Below, one piece after another: positions 12,793 to 31,322 of a stretch of DNA of 64,000 nt (positions are counted from its first letter, which is position 1; each line of letters opens with the position of its first letter). The notes beneath the pieces are model-generated. The model saw nothing but the letters and a program-made list of their open reading frames with translations. It searched no databases and was not told the origin of the DNA. Source of the DNA: Quillaja saponaria (Eukaryota; Streptophyta; Magnoliopsida; Fabales; Quillajaceae); contig CM055611.1 of NCBI GenBank assembly GCA_029379385.1, positions 22,348,092 through 22,412,091 of the forward strand. Reading direction: 5' to 3'. A program made the position numbers and the translations under genes.

Positions 12793-13431
12793 TCAGGCTG
12801 CAGCAATGTAGGGATTTGGAGGAGCTTTTTCGTAGACCACCATATCATATTTTGGACCACGTGGTGCGTATTGGGGAGTTGGTGATTTTTTGGGGGGTGG
12901 TGGTGGTGAGGGAGAAGAGTGGTTGGGAAATATATGTTTTGGCGGTGGTGCTTTTTTGGGAGGTGGCGGCGGCGAGGGTGGCGATCTCTTATGATTCACA
13001 TCACTCTGCATAGACAAATAGCTCCAACTAACTAAGCCTGCAAGAATTATAACAAATAGACTGTGCACTTGTCAGCTACTCATATTAAGTAATTGATCAA
13101 TTCCACTTTTCCTTTTGTTCATTGTAATTACCACACTCTTGTTTAAAGAAAAGGACATTGAATCTCATCCCTATATGCACGGACAACGATTGAGTAGTTA
13201 AAACTTGGAAGTTTGTTGGAATATTAAAGATGACTCTTATTTTATAGCTCAAAAATTTGATGAGCCTTGAACAGAAAATAATTATTGAAGAAATGCATTA
13301 AACCAAAATGAATCATTACCTTCTTCAGGTAAAGGTCTGGCTTGGATGACAAAAGTAGAGAAAATATTGCTGTTGAAAGCAATGATAGAAATAAGAAGCA
13401 AAGCTCTCATAGCCTGAGTAGTAACCTTCAT
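12793..13431 (-). CDS. Proline-rich secreted peptide, copy C
   Basis: This is the fullest member of the tandem family, with 118 predicted residues in two exons. Exon 1 (13431-13320) encodes a signal peptide ending near IQARPLPEE. Exon 2 (13037-12793) adds a Gly codon across the phase 1 intron, then LVSWSYLSMQSDVNHKRS, two proline blocks (SPPSPPPPPKKAPPP and SPSPPPPPKKSPTP), a Tyr-rich stretch (QYAPRGPKYDMVVYEK) and the C-terminus APPNPYIAAA. The ATG is chosen because the next upstream candidate is GTG in this copy. SPPPPP motifs resemble extensin-type hydroxyproline sites, and the YD...PPNP tail resembles the layout of processed plant peptide hormones. Neither is proof. No known family name is assigned. 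Confidence 0.7.
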
Positions 13432-13676
13432 TTTGTTCACCAAAATATGCATGGGAGTAGTGCATGAAGCTCTCTATAGTTTGTACCCATTTTATATAGC
13501 TAGGAAACTATACTATACATTAGTGAGTGGTTGAGTAGTCAAAATCATAGACATCTACAGCCCACCTTGCACTTGCCAAATTAAAGAGAAATATAAGCAC
13601 AATTGTTCACCATATATTTGATCCTAGATATGCCTACGATTTGTAGCAATCTAAACTAAAAAATTAAAAAAAGAAA

Positions 13677-14063
13677 GCGCTTAACTACTGTTTTAATCAC
13701 TCAAGATTGTCTCAGTTTTTAATTTAATCATCTAAGTAATTTATGGTTGAATTTCATCCTCTAAGATTTATAATTTTTTAATCAAATTAAATTATCTCAT
13801 TTTCACGTTATGCATAAATAAACTAATTTTATATTATTTAATGATAAAATGACCAAAAAAGTTTTGTAAGATATAAAAACAACTTAGTTACATTATTATT
13901 TTTTATGTCAATGTGGTTATTTCATTAATTCATTAACATATAAACAGAATAATGAAACTTGATCGAGTAATTTTGAATCTTGAAATACAAATTGACTGAG
14001 AAAATTCGTGAAATATAAACTGAAAACTGATATAATCCTAAAAGATCAAAACAGTAAATAAGT
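13677..14063. repeat. Short interspersed element, copy 2
   Basis: Homologous to 3451-3826 and in the same place relative to the peptide gene, so it was probably copied with the segment. Unit B lacks it, together with flanking sequence, which suggests a deletion in B. Confidence 0.5.
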
Positions 14064-14684
14064 CAAAAAAAAGTGTTATTATTCCAAGTCATTTTCGGAG
14101 AGAAATTTGTCCCATACAAAATTTACTGATCACTTCTCATAGAGAATTTTCCATGCACATAACAAATTACTCTATAGCTACCAAAAGTTCATTACTATAT
14201 CCGATAAACCAAGGGTTATCTTATTTAAAACTCATGGTTATATTCACATGGTATTAAATTAAGCCGTACTGATAAATTTATGCCACTCCAATATTAAAAC
14301 AAATTAACATGTTGTAGCTACAACCAACAGTCTAGCATGCTTGCAGCATACTGGTAGGTTTTTATACTTGTTGTTATATATGTTCACATGATAAAGTTTT
14401 TTGAGGTTGTATACTAAAAACTTGAGATTAAATCTCGATTTCACTTAGAATGAAGATTTATGAAAATTGAGAGAGCTATCTGCCTAATTGATAACTCATG
14501 TGCCCAATTGTAGCGCTTCCTATAAACCAAATTTTTTATTTTTAAACACTCAATGGTTTATTTGCCAACAAAAGATAATGGGAGTTTTAATTTAGAAAGG
14601 ACTTGTTAGTGTCCAAAGAGTATTGAAAATCAACTCGAAGAAGTTGATGAAATCTCTTAATTTCTCCTTCATAGGTTTTTTATT

Positions 14685-14720
14685 TTTTGGTATTACCATA
14701 TATATATGGTAATACCAAAA
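14685..14720. repeat. Perfect 36 bp palindrome
   Basis: The sequence equals its own reverse complement over 36 bases; each arm begins TTTTGGTATTACCATATA. Unit B (near 10175-10195) has only one arm and unit A has neither. It could extrude as a hairpin. Confidence 0.9.
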
Positions 14721-15365
14721 TATATATATATAAAGTCTACAAAATGAATCATGTCTAATGTGATAATCATTTGATCAGATTCAAATATTATCATATTCAT
14801 TTTGTCTAAATGATAAAATTATATTAAATCTATATTAGATTTAAGAATTATGTTCGAATCAAATTGAATTCAAATCATTTCGTTAAATGAATATAAATTA
14901 TATATATAACTAAAAAAAAATTTGATAAATAACTCTTTTATGTTAGATTCGATTTAATTCAGATTTAATTTTAACTATTTGAATTTATTATTAATATATA
15001 AATTAATTTATAGTTTAACAAATTCAAATCAAATTGATTTTCGGATTTTTTTTTTTTTTTTTTTTAGCTGTGCTTTAATTTCCATCTGTTGGTCTCGTAT
15101 ATCTAGAAGCTAATCACATGGAAGTATGTGAAATATACTTGGAGTACAAAATTAAAAAAGAAAAAAGTAAGAAAATGATCGGGAGATTGGTGGGTTTTTT
15201 TTTGGCTTATCCAAAAAGGTTCAATCTAAGGAAACTTTATAACATACAAATGATTTCCAATTATATGGATGAGTGTCTAATTAGGTAGTAATCTTTTAAG
15301 GTATAAAATTTTAAAAGGGACCCCATGCATACATGATTCCAAACCTATGAAAATTCTTGTGACCA

Positions 15366-15392
15366 CCCCCCCCCCCCCCCCCCCCCCCCCCC
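15366..15392. repeat. Homopolymer of 27 C
   Basis: Uninterrupted C run read directly. The homologous place in unit A (around 1931) has only four C, so it is an expansion or an assembly artefact. Confidence 0.9.
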
Positions 15393-15705
15393 GAGCCAAT
15401 GACTAATTATATCAGTTTTCTTGTAGTGATTATAAACATGTTTTCATCAAACTAATTAATGACATGGTAATAAATGAACCAAATTATAATAAACTTATTC
15501 ATCAATTAATATTAATTTAATTGACAAAAGCACTGGATATATAATCAAGCTAGCTCTATGCCTATAGCCATAGCCATATTACTCAAACTTGTGAGCTTCG
15601 TAGCCGAACCACTACTGTAATTGTTTTATCTATAAAACGTAAGCATTGACAGTTGCTTTCATGCCCAAACAAATGACATCAGAAATGAAGTCAGTTGATT
15701 GTCGT
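15393..15705. repeat. Partial fourth copy, fragment D
   Basis: About 313 bp closely matches 1938-2260 of unit A, a part that B and C lack. The match ends abruptly at about 15705 and carries no peptide gene. It marks the right edge of the duplicated region. Confidence 0.75.
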
Positions 15706-16623
15706 AAGCCAAGGGAGGGCAACTGCTATCCCTTATGTAACAGAAGTTAGCATATTTTGGCAATGAAGAAACAAATCTTAAATTTCAAATAATTAGGTGA
15801 TCATTATCCAACAAAATTAACTTTCCATTATTATGCAATTAACATTACAGATCTGACTGAACTATGCGGAATGACAGTTGCTTGTGAAAATTTAAAAGAA
15901 GATACAGGCAGGCATGCCCGCATGGGGTTAAACTATACTCAAATATAAGAGGTTCGTGCTTGATTCCTAAAATTAGGTGCCTTACTACATTTGCAGATTA
16001 TTTTGCAAACATGATCATTTAAAACAGAACTTAAATATCTTCTTTTGCTACTACTAGGACATATATATTTTGAACATTTTCTGAACATATATATATCTTG
16101 TACTAATCCAATGTACAGTGAAAGTGAAATAGCATATATACTAGTTAGCAAATATGACCAAAAACAAGACTATATATATGGTGACTGATCATCCATCATC
16201 AATTAGCAAATTAGCCCCTCTACTTGCAGAGTTTGACAAAAGGAGGGTAGGACTAAATGTTGATGGAAACTTAAGAAAGAATCATTTCTTTCCAATTCAT
16301 TCACTCCATTCCTTCATTTTTTTGCAAGCAGAGACTTCATATTTCACCATTTTGTTAACATGCATCTATGTGTATGATTAAAAATAGGCATGCATTTATG
16401 GGAAAATAAAGCATATGACATAAATGGAACAAATTTTTAACTGCCTTTAAAATCCATTCACATAGAAAGAGTTGGTCCATTGTAGCCTAATTAAGATCTA
16501 GCATGCTACAACAGATGTCCTATTCACCTCAAACATAAGTGCTCAACTGTCAACAACAGAAGCTTTGCTAAGTTATAAGTTAAGATGAACATTTAACACT
16601 CTATATATACATAATTATCAGTA
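15706..16623. other. Intergenic before the kinase pseudogene
   Basis: I see no gene. Short frames at 15939-16151 and 16154-16381 have no family features. Confidence 0.6.
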
Positions 16624-17800
16624 TCACAACATACCAACAGAATGTGTCATTGTCACCTCAGTATTCAGTATGCAGTCAAAGGAGCTCCTCATAAATTGAT
16701 CATCAATCTCTTCAAAATCCTCTGACCAAGAACAGGATGAGCAGTCATCTTCGGATGTGAAGCCAGAATCATCATCAGAAAAAGAGTTACTAAGCTGATA
16801 GTAATTTTCCTGTATCAATGAAAAACTTAAATCATGACCAAGTTTTCATCCTTTCCATCATCACCATCATCTTTAATACCACATACAAAAGGATGATCCA
16901 TTAACATTTCTGCAGTGAACCTATAAATTGATTTCCTCACTAAACACCTTTTCAAGAAATCTTTCCCTTCTTCTGAAACCCCACTTGGGATTTTTGGCAA
17001 TGCATGCTCATCACCAATCAGATTCAGAACATCCTCAGTATTCAATTCTTTCCCCTCTTCCCAAGGGGATTCCCAGTAAGCATCTCCATCACAATACACC
17101 CTAAAGCCCAACTATCCGAAGGAGGCCCTTGAACGTTGTCAATCACAGTCTCTGGTGCCAAATACAAAGCAGTGCCTCATATACAATCCGTCTTATACTT
17201 CTTAATCTGTTTCACCCTCTTTGATAACCCAAAATCCCCAATTTTGGCTGCGTACTTAGCCCCATTTGAGCAACAATCTTTTGACACAAGAAATATGTTT
17301 GCAGGCTTTAAATCACAGTGAACATAACCACATTCACGAATTTGATAAATCCCTCTAAGAAGAGACATCGTATACCGCGTCACATCAGATACAGGCAATC
17401 CGCAACAACCAGATTTCTTGATCATATCGCATACTCCAATTAAAGATTATACACCATGACACCCTCCCCATTCTCTGTAGTCTCTTCGCCAAAACAGCTA
17501 GCAATTGAAGGGCAACCTTGAACTTTGTCAAATACCTCTTCCTCCTTCTGAATTGAACCCGAAACAGAGTGCTCTGCTGACTTCACTGCCATAACCAAAG
17601 GAAGATGACTAAACAACGACTTGGGTTTCTTCAAAAGCACAAGAGATGGATAAAAGAGAGGAGTGACAGCGGGATTAGAAAGAAGAGGGAGTAAACAGTG
17701 ATAAAATGTCGTTTTGATACAAAATCGATTATTCCAAAAACGAAAATGTGTCAAATATGTATTGAATACATTATCAAAATAGTGTACAACTATGAAACAT
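16624..17800 (-). pseudogene. MAPKKK-like Ser/Thr kinase, dead copy
   Basis: Pieces of one kinase domain run in order along the minus strand. First comes VMAVKSAEH (subdomain II Lys), then the hinge region ending VMVYNL. A TAA at 17440-17442 follows, with apparent loss of the residues that normally follow LEYA. Next are HCDLKPANIF (catalytic loop) and IGDFGLSKR (DFG), then a TGA at 17177-17179 where an Arg codon (CGA) would fit before GTALYLAPE. Next is SDSWALGC, and then a one-base deletion near 17075 inside the following loop. The C-lobe (16827-17075) and an acidic Ser-rich tail (16624-16818) follow, separated by another stop. The layout fits single-exon plant MAPKKK17/18/20-type kinases. 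No glycine loop or start codon is recognisable. Three or more lesions make this a pseudogene with high confidence; the subfamily is less certain. Confidence 0.85.
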
Positions 17801-17862
17801 TTGAAAATATAATACTTATGTACAGGTTTGAAGTTTGATTTATCTTTTTGCATATTATACAT

Positions 17863-25292
<7,430 letters not shown>

Positions 25293-26019
25293 GGAGTTGA
25301 AACACCTGGAAGAAACTTGTCCCTGTTGTATCATGGCCGGCTGTCTTTGGGAAAGCCTAAATTTTTCATAGGTGTGTATTTCTTTTCCTTTCTTACCTCT
25401 TAAAGAAAGACAGACATTCTTAGCAAAGTGGTATAATGCTGTACACATAAATGGAACTGTGGAACATTGTATTATTAATTTGATATCAAGTTTATACTTA
25501 TTTCTGTTTTTCATGCTATCTTGTGTACATAGGCAATATTCCAGTTCTAAGTTACAGTCCACCCTTATTCTTGAAGGATAGGAGCCATTAGACTTTCTAT
25601 GCATTATTCATTTGCATTTTAGATGAAGTAGTTGTTTTAACTAATTTGATACTTTTGGGTGTGCAAGTGCAAGCACTCAATCCCTCTAATAAGTAGTGGA
25701 CCTCAGATGAATCTAATTTTTTAATTGCGCGTAAATGGTTTGCAAGAAGCATCATTCTTTTGCATTATAGATTAAGTTTGAAGTTGATGTATTTTTTATT
25801 TATTTTTAATAATAAGTTGATGTATTTGTTTAACTAATATTATATTTTAGGGTCTAATATGTCATCTTTTCGTATCGCATAACAAAACTACTGTGTAGCA
25901 TTACTTATTTTTTGGTACAATAAAAGTATTCTTAAATTATTTTCACCCTAAATATCGAAGTTAAACTCAAGGAATATAACTAATATAATATGATTAAAGA
26001 GGATATGAACTCTCCTACT
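25293..26019 (+). other. HCT 3' region and spacer
   Basis: The first few hundred bases are probably the HCT 3' untranslated region. The rest is AT-rich spacer with no gene. Confidence 0.5.
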
Positions 26020-26766
26020 TAGTTCCATCTAATTGATCCCTTCTGCTGTTAAGCCTCGTGAGATTGATAGAAAGGAGCAGCTCTTGTTTGCCTCCATTGC
26101 TTTGGATCGGGTTTGGTGGCTTAGAAACCAATGCCACCGTTCTGATCAAGCTACCCTCCCTGACCTTGCACGATGGACTTTCAATGTGATAAACTCCTTT
26201 GTTGAGACTGCAGCTACATGCATTCCTCGTCCAAGTCCAACCATCTTGTCAAGTTGGAGCTCACCTCCTAATTGGCTAAAGATTTATTTTGATGGAGCTA
26301 CAAACTCTGCTGGGTCTTGGGCTGCTGCTGTCTGCATTGACTGCACTGGATCTCTTAAGGACTTGAAAGTCACCTTCACCAATTGTAAGGACCCCCTGAA
26401 AGCTGAAGCTGGTGCCGCTCTGCTTGCAGCAAGCTTGGGACTCACCATGGATCCATTGCTTGGAATCATGCTTGAAGGGGATTCCCAACTTCTTGTACAT
26501 GCTATCAATTCAGATAACCTTTCTTGTAGTTGGTGCATTAGTCCTTTAATTGCTGATTCCTTATCTGTGCTTAATGGAATCAAGTTGTGGGTGTGTAGAA
26601 AAATCCCACGTGGTTGTAATGTCCTTGCTCATGGTCTAGCTCGTAAAGCTGCCAAGGCAGCACCTTTTGGTTCTCTGAAGCTTTGTAATCTCTCGTTGGA
26701 CTGCCTTCTGGCTGGGTCCTTTTCTTAATGAAATTTCCTGATTAGCAAAAAAAAAAAAAAAAAAAA
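26020..26766 (+). mobile_element. 3' end of a LINE retrotransposon (RNase H domain)
   Basis: An open frame to 26728 encodes the RNase H-like domain (RVT_3 type) found at the C-terminus of plant LINE polyproteins. Visible landmarks are WLKIYFDGATN (first catalytic Asp), EAGAALLAASLGL (Glu), LEGDSQLLVHAI (Asp) and CNVLAHGLARKA (His/Ala region). Upstream there is only the linker with LDRVWWLRNQ; reverse transcriptase and endonuclease are missing, so the insertion is 5'-truncated. It ends with a short 3' segment and a 20 bp poly(A) tail (26747-26766), the hallmark of target-primed reverse transcription. There is no proper ATG at the start of the frame. A clear target-site duplication was not found by eye. 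The open frame suggests a fairly young insertion. Confidence 0.75.
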
Positions 26767-26819
26767 CAAAGAAGCCTCACAAGACGTATCTCAATTCTCA
26801 GCCTATTTCCAAATCAATC

Positions 26820-27189
26820 TCAAAGTCAAAAAGTGGCACGTACGTGTAATCTTAGGAAACCAGAGGACTCACCAAATAAAGAAAATCAAATAAAATGCAT
26901 GCGTGTCCTGCTACATAACTCCTTCTCCAGAACTCTCTGGGTTGGCCTTCTAACCTCTTTTCCTCTCTACACCGCCCTTCTACTCCTCTCTTGAAATTTC
27001 ATGGCAGTTCTCAGGTACCTATATATATCCCTCTAATCCCCCCTCTTCAACAATCAATCCACGAAATCAAATTCAGCTACTGTAACAAACACGAGATTTC
27101 AGCCAACCAAATTCTTTCACTCCGTTTTCTTCTTTCTTCTCAAAGTTTTGTGCTTTTTCTTTTTAAAGTTTACATCTTTCCATTGATCA
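26820..27189 (+). promoter_or_regulatory. HSP70 promoter: heat-shock element, TATA box, leader
   Basis: A heat-shock element core lies at 26993-27000 (GAA, two bases, TTC), with another TTC at 27008-27010 and TTC/GAA half sites around 26923-26935. A TATA box (CTATATATATCC) lies at 27019-27030. A palindromic CACGTACGTG, ABRE-like, is at 26837-26846. About 150 bp of pyrimidine- and A-rich leader precede the ATG at 27190. The close HSE-TATA spacing is typical of heat-inducible plant HSP genes. The LINE poly(A) tail ends only about 50 bp before this region. Confidence 0.65.
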
Positions 27190-29158
27190 ATGGCTTCCAA
27201 GACTGAAGGCAAGGCCATTGGCATTGACCTCGGCACCACTTACAGTTGTGTGGGTGTGTGGCAAAATGATCGGGTTGAGATCATAGCCAATGACCAAGGC
27301 AATAGGACTACCCCTTCCTATGTAGCATTCACTGATACAGAACGCTTGATTGGAGATGCTGCAAAGAACCAAGTTGCCATGAATCCCCAAAACACTGTTT
27401 TCGACGCCAAGAGGCTGATTGGACGGAGATTCTCTGACCCATCTGTGCAGAGCGATATGAAACACTGGCCTTTCAAGGTTGTTCCGGGTCCTGCTGACAA
27501 ACCCATGATTGTGGTTCAATACAAAGGCGAAGAGAAACAGTTTGCTGCTGAAGAGATTTCTTCAATGGTGCTGACAAAGATGAGGGAAATAGCAGAAGCT
27601 TATCTGGGTCAGACTTGAAAAAATGCTGTGGTTACAGTCCCTGCCTATTTCAACGACTCTCAGAGGCAGGCTACAAAGGATGCCGGGGCTATTGCTGGGC
27701 TTAATGTGTTGAGAATTATCAATGAGCCCACTGCTGCTGCAATTGCCTATGGTTTGGACAAGAAGGCTTCAAGATCCGGCGAACAGAACATCCTAATTTT
27801 CGATTTGGGTGGTGGGACTTTTGATGTTTCACTGCTGACGATTGAAGAAGGCATTTTTGAAGTGAAGGCAACTGCAGGTGACACTCATTTAGGAGGTGAA
27901 GATTTTGATAACAGGCTTGTCAATCACTTTGTGCAAGAATTCAAGAGGAAGCACAAGAAAGATATTAGTGGCAATGCCAGAGCCTTGAGAAGGTTGAGAA
28001 CTGCTTGTGAGAGGGCAAAGAGGACTTTGTCTTCAACAGCACAGACAACCATTGAGATTGATTCTCTCTATGAAGGTATTGACTTTTATTCTACAATTAC
28101 AAGGGCCAGATTTGAGGAATTGAACATGGATTTGTTCAGAAAGTGTATGGAACCTGTGGAAAAATGTCTGCGGGACTCCAAGATTGATAAGAGTCATGTT
28201 CATGAGGTGGTTCTTGTTGGTGGGTCTACAAGAATTCCCAAAGTTCAGCAGTTATTGCAGGATTTCTTCAATGGAAAAGAACTCTGCAAGAGCATAAACC
28301 CAGATGAGGCTGTGGCTTATGGGGCTGCAGTGCAAGCTGCAATTCTGAGTGGCGAAGGGAATGAAAAAGTCCAGGACTTGCTTCTGTTAGATGTTACACC
28401 ACTCAGCCTTGGTTTGGAAACTGCTGGTGGTGTAATGACGGTCTTGATCCCAAGGAATACAACAATTCCCACCAAGAAAGAACAAGTTTTCTCGACATAT
28501 TCTGACAACCAGCCAGGAGTACTAATTCAGGTTTATGAAGGTGAAAGGGCTAGAACCAAGGACAACAACCTTCTTGGAAAATTTGAGCTAACGGGTATTC
28601 CACCAGCACCAAGAGGGGTTCCCCAAATCAATGTTTGTTTTGACATTGATGCAAATGGTATTCTGAATGTTTCAGCAGAGGACAAAACTGCAGGTGTGAA
28701 GAATAAGATAACAATCACCAACGACAAAGGAAGATTGAGTAAAGAAGAAATTGAAAGGATGGTTCAGGAGGCAGAGAAGTACAAGTCTGAGGATGAGGAA
28801 GTGAAGAAGAAGGTAGAAGCTAAGAATTCATTAGAGAATTATGCTTACAACATGAGAAATACAGTGAAAGATGAGAAATTCGCAGGAAAATTGAGTCCTG
28901 CAGATAAGCAGAAGATTGAGAAGGCAGTTGAAGAGACAATTGAGTGGCTTGATGGGAATCAGTTGGCAGAGGTGGATGAATTTGAGGATAAGTTGAAGGC
29001 AGTTGGAAGGTTTGTGCAACCCAATTATTGCCAAAATGTATCAGGGTGCTGGTGGGGATGTGCCAATGGATGGTGGCGCGGAGATGCCTGGTGGTGGTTT
29101 TGGCAACTCATCCTCTGATGGTTCCGGTGCCGGACCTAAGATTGAAGAAGTTGACTAA
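27190..29158 (+). pseudogene. HSP70: Cytosolic HSP70 with in-frame stop and frameshift
   Basis: An ATP-driven cytosolic/nuclear chaperone gene by family, intronless here. The ATPase signatures are intact: [21 protein letters not shown] and [17 protein letters not shown]. The substrate-binding domain follows, and after frame correction the cytosolic tail KIEEVD. There are two lesions. (1) A TGA at codon 143 (27616-27618), in [17 protein letters not shown], where relatives have Val: one G is missing and one extra A is present, so the frame is restored at once. (2) A one-base insertion near 29000 (GCAG where GAG fits) shifts the last 50 codons, so the downstream frame ends at 29118 without EEVD. 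Ribosomes would stop within the ATPase domain. The remaining 650 codons are clean and the promoter is intact, so loss looks recent. Many plant cytosolic HSP70 genes carry one intron near the DAKRLIGR region; none is present. Confidence 0.8.
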
Positions 29159-30011
29159 GTTTCCAGTTGTTTTTTCTTGTTTGCCTTTACTAGCGTTTGC
29201 TTGAGTGTGCCTATATGTAGGAGGTGAATAGGGACATATTTACTGTCTCATCTATGAAGACTTTCTTGATGTATTATAAGTATAAAATGTTCTGAATTTA
29301 CTATGTGAGTTGCCCTTTGTGTAATGCAGTGTTTACTTGTTTGCCTGTTAGATTAGTTCTGGGTATATATAAGAAGATGCTGTTCTTGTAGAGGGACTGG
29401 GAACTGTCCTTCATCTTTTGTCATCATAGGATTGCAGTCATGATGAGTAGATTTACAAGTCAAATTGAATACCCATTGAGAGAGAACAATAACATAATTG
29501 GCGACTGACATTGGTAAAAGTCTTTCATTTTTGGTACCTAGGACCGTGGAACTTTCTATGTCTTTGCACATGAGATATCTTATGCTGCTTACAATCTAAC
29601 AAGCACTCAGTCACGCGCACACCTCAGCGACATAGGTGTTGTTAGACAGCAAGAGGGAGAAGAAAGCAAACTATTACTCTGCTTTGACATTTTAACTTAG
29701 TAGATAGATTAAGAACTTCACACCAAGCAGCCCCTCAAATCTCAATTCTAGATTCAAATAAGGCAAAAGAGAATTCAAGTGTAAGTTCATCTTGCAAAAC
29801 TAATTTCTTAATACAGAAACCTCACCAACAGTGATCGTAGTTTGCCTATTAAAAAACATGTGCCTGTTTGAAATGGATTAATTTAGTAACTTGTGAAGAG
29901 AAGCGTGAGGAGGAAAACATTCTAGTGCCACACATATCTCTAATTCAGAAACAGCTACTGTACTCTGGCGTGCTTGTTTCTTCTGCTGATTTCTTCATCA
30001 CATTTTGCAAT

Positions 30012-30215
30012 TCAGCTTTTCAGGTCTTTAAAAACATTAATTATAGTATCACTTGTAAGATTGGGAGAGATACCAGTGGAGGAAAGATGAAAGGAATTAG
30101 TAGTGTCACTTTCCTCAACATCAGCTACCACTGCCACTGCTACAACCAACAAATAAACAAGCAAAGCTACCACTATTCCAATTACTCTAAACTTTCTAGT
30201 ACCATTTTCCTTCAT
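30012..30215 (-). CDS. Small ORF with N-terminal membrane segment (doubtful)
   Basis: A 67-residue frame from an ATG: basic start (MKENGTRKFRV), a strong hydrophobic segment of about 20 residues, then a short Ser/Thr/Asn-rich acidic tail with no cysteine and no recognised motif. It has the shape of a small secreted or type II membrane peptide but no family match, and a frame of this length can occur by chance. A second exon was sought downstream and not found. Confidence 0.25.
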   Translation of the reverse strand: MKENGTRKFRVIGIVVALLVYLLVVAVAVVADVEESDTTNSFHLSSTGISPNLTSDTIINVFKDLKS

Positions 30216-31198
30216 AGCTTAGAGGGGGTGATTAAATGGTTTGATGTGTTTCCCAACATATAATAAGCTTTTTTGCTTGTTTGAATGCTGAATAAGAAAG
30301 TAATATAATTGAGCATGCAAGCTGTTACTGACTTTCACAGCATAGCCAAAAGCTCTCTTTAATATTCTAAACTATGGGTCTAATTGGAAACAACTCTTTG
30401 ATACCTACACAATTTAACTTGCTCTACAGAAAAAGCTATGAGTCACATTTTTGGTATCTAGGAACTAACTCCACAAGGAGGGGTTCTGAATATTTGTCAA
30501 TTAAAAACTTTTGTTTGTATCTTTGAAATATCGAAAATTCTTATTTATATTTTTATAGTATCAAACAGTTTTGTTTGTGTCTCAAAACAAGATTTTTATC
30601 TACTTTTTTTAGCATCGTTTATATCTTAATTTCTTTTATTAATAGCAACCTCAATTTTTTATTATTAAATTATTTAATAACAGAATAAAATGAACATAAT
30701 CTACCCATATAATTACCTGACCTGAACTGATCTCAGTGCACGTTATTATCATGTTTCTAGCATATATGTTAAAGTTTAGTGTGTTACCATTCTTTTTCTC
30801 TTCACTTAAGGTGCAAAATGTGAACTGAAATGAAGATACATATAAACTATGTGATGTGTGTGTTGCATGGATGAGAGTTGATTTTGTTTATTTAGGCACT
30901 TGTTTAATTAATCTTTAGAGTATTGGCAGTCTCTTAGTTAGAATGATAACTTACTAGTTTATCAATTTAGGTAGTCGCGTAACACTTTGTCAAACTTGGC
31001 ATGTTGATTACTTAGTCTAGTACCATTCCTATACAATTTATACAGACATTAATATGAAGAACATTTGTTTTGGTTACTTTAACTATCTCTTGTCTAACTT
31101 CATTAGCATGTTTACATAATTGTTTACATGGTTTATAATTTATATATAATAAGGCATCCAGACTAACTATGTAGTGAAAATGCCACAAAAGCACACCA

Positions 31199-31322
31199 AT
31201 TTACATAAGTCTTGGCTCAGCACCACATATTCAAAGCCAGACTTTACTATTAACAAAATATATTTACATTAGTCTTGATTCAACACTACATATTCAATAT
31301 CAGACCTTACTATTTATAAACA
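31199..31322. repeat. Imperfect tandem duplication, about 64 bp period
   Basis: Two adjacent diverged copies, each running from TTTACAT to TTACTATT. No coding content. Confidence 0.7.

Larger units (their letters stand above)
10300..14790. repeat. Tandem segment, unit C
   Basis: Third copy of the segment. It carries the most complete proline-rich peptide gene and, between about 10920 and 11790, an extra stretch with another proline-rich gene that A and B lack. Its right end carries a 36 bp palindrome absent from A and B. Confidence 0.75.
13432..15392. other. Intergenic after peptide copy C
   Basis: No gene. The stretch holds the right half of unit C with an interspersed element (13677-14063), a 36 bp palindrome (14685-14720), AT-rich DNA from 14790 to 15060 with a T run near 15044-15065, and a 27 bp C tract at 15366-15392. 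Confidence 0.65.

Noticed and set aside
27190..29158. HSP70 as a processed retrocopy
   Set aside because: It is intronless, but it has a proper heat-shock element, TATA box and leader, and no poly(A) tail follows; retrocopies lack promoters.
29945..30215. Two-exon version of the small membrane ORF at 30012-30215
   Set aside because: A possible short intron was tested, but the joined frame meets a stop after six codons.
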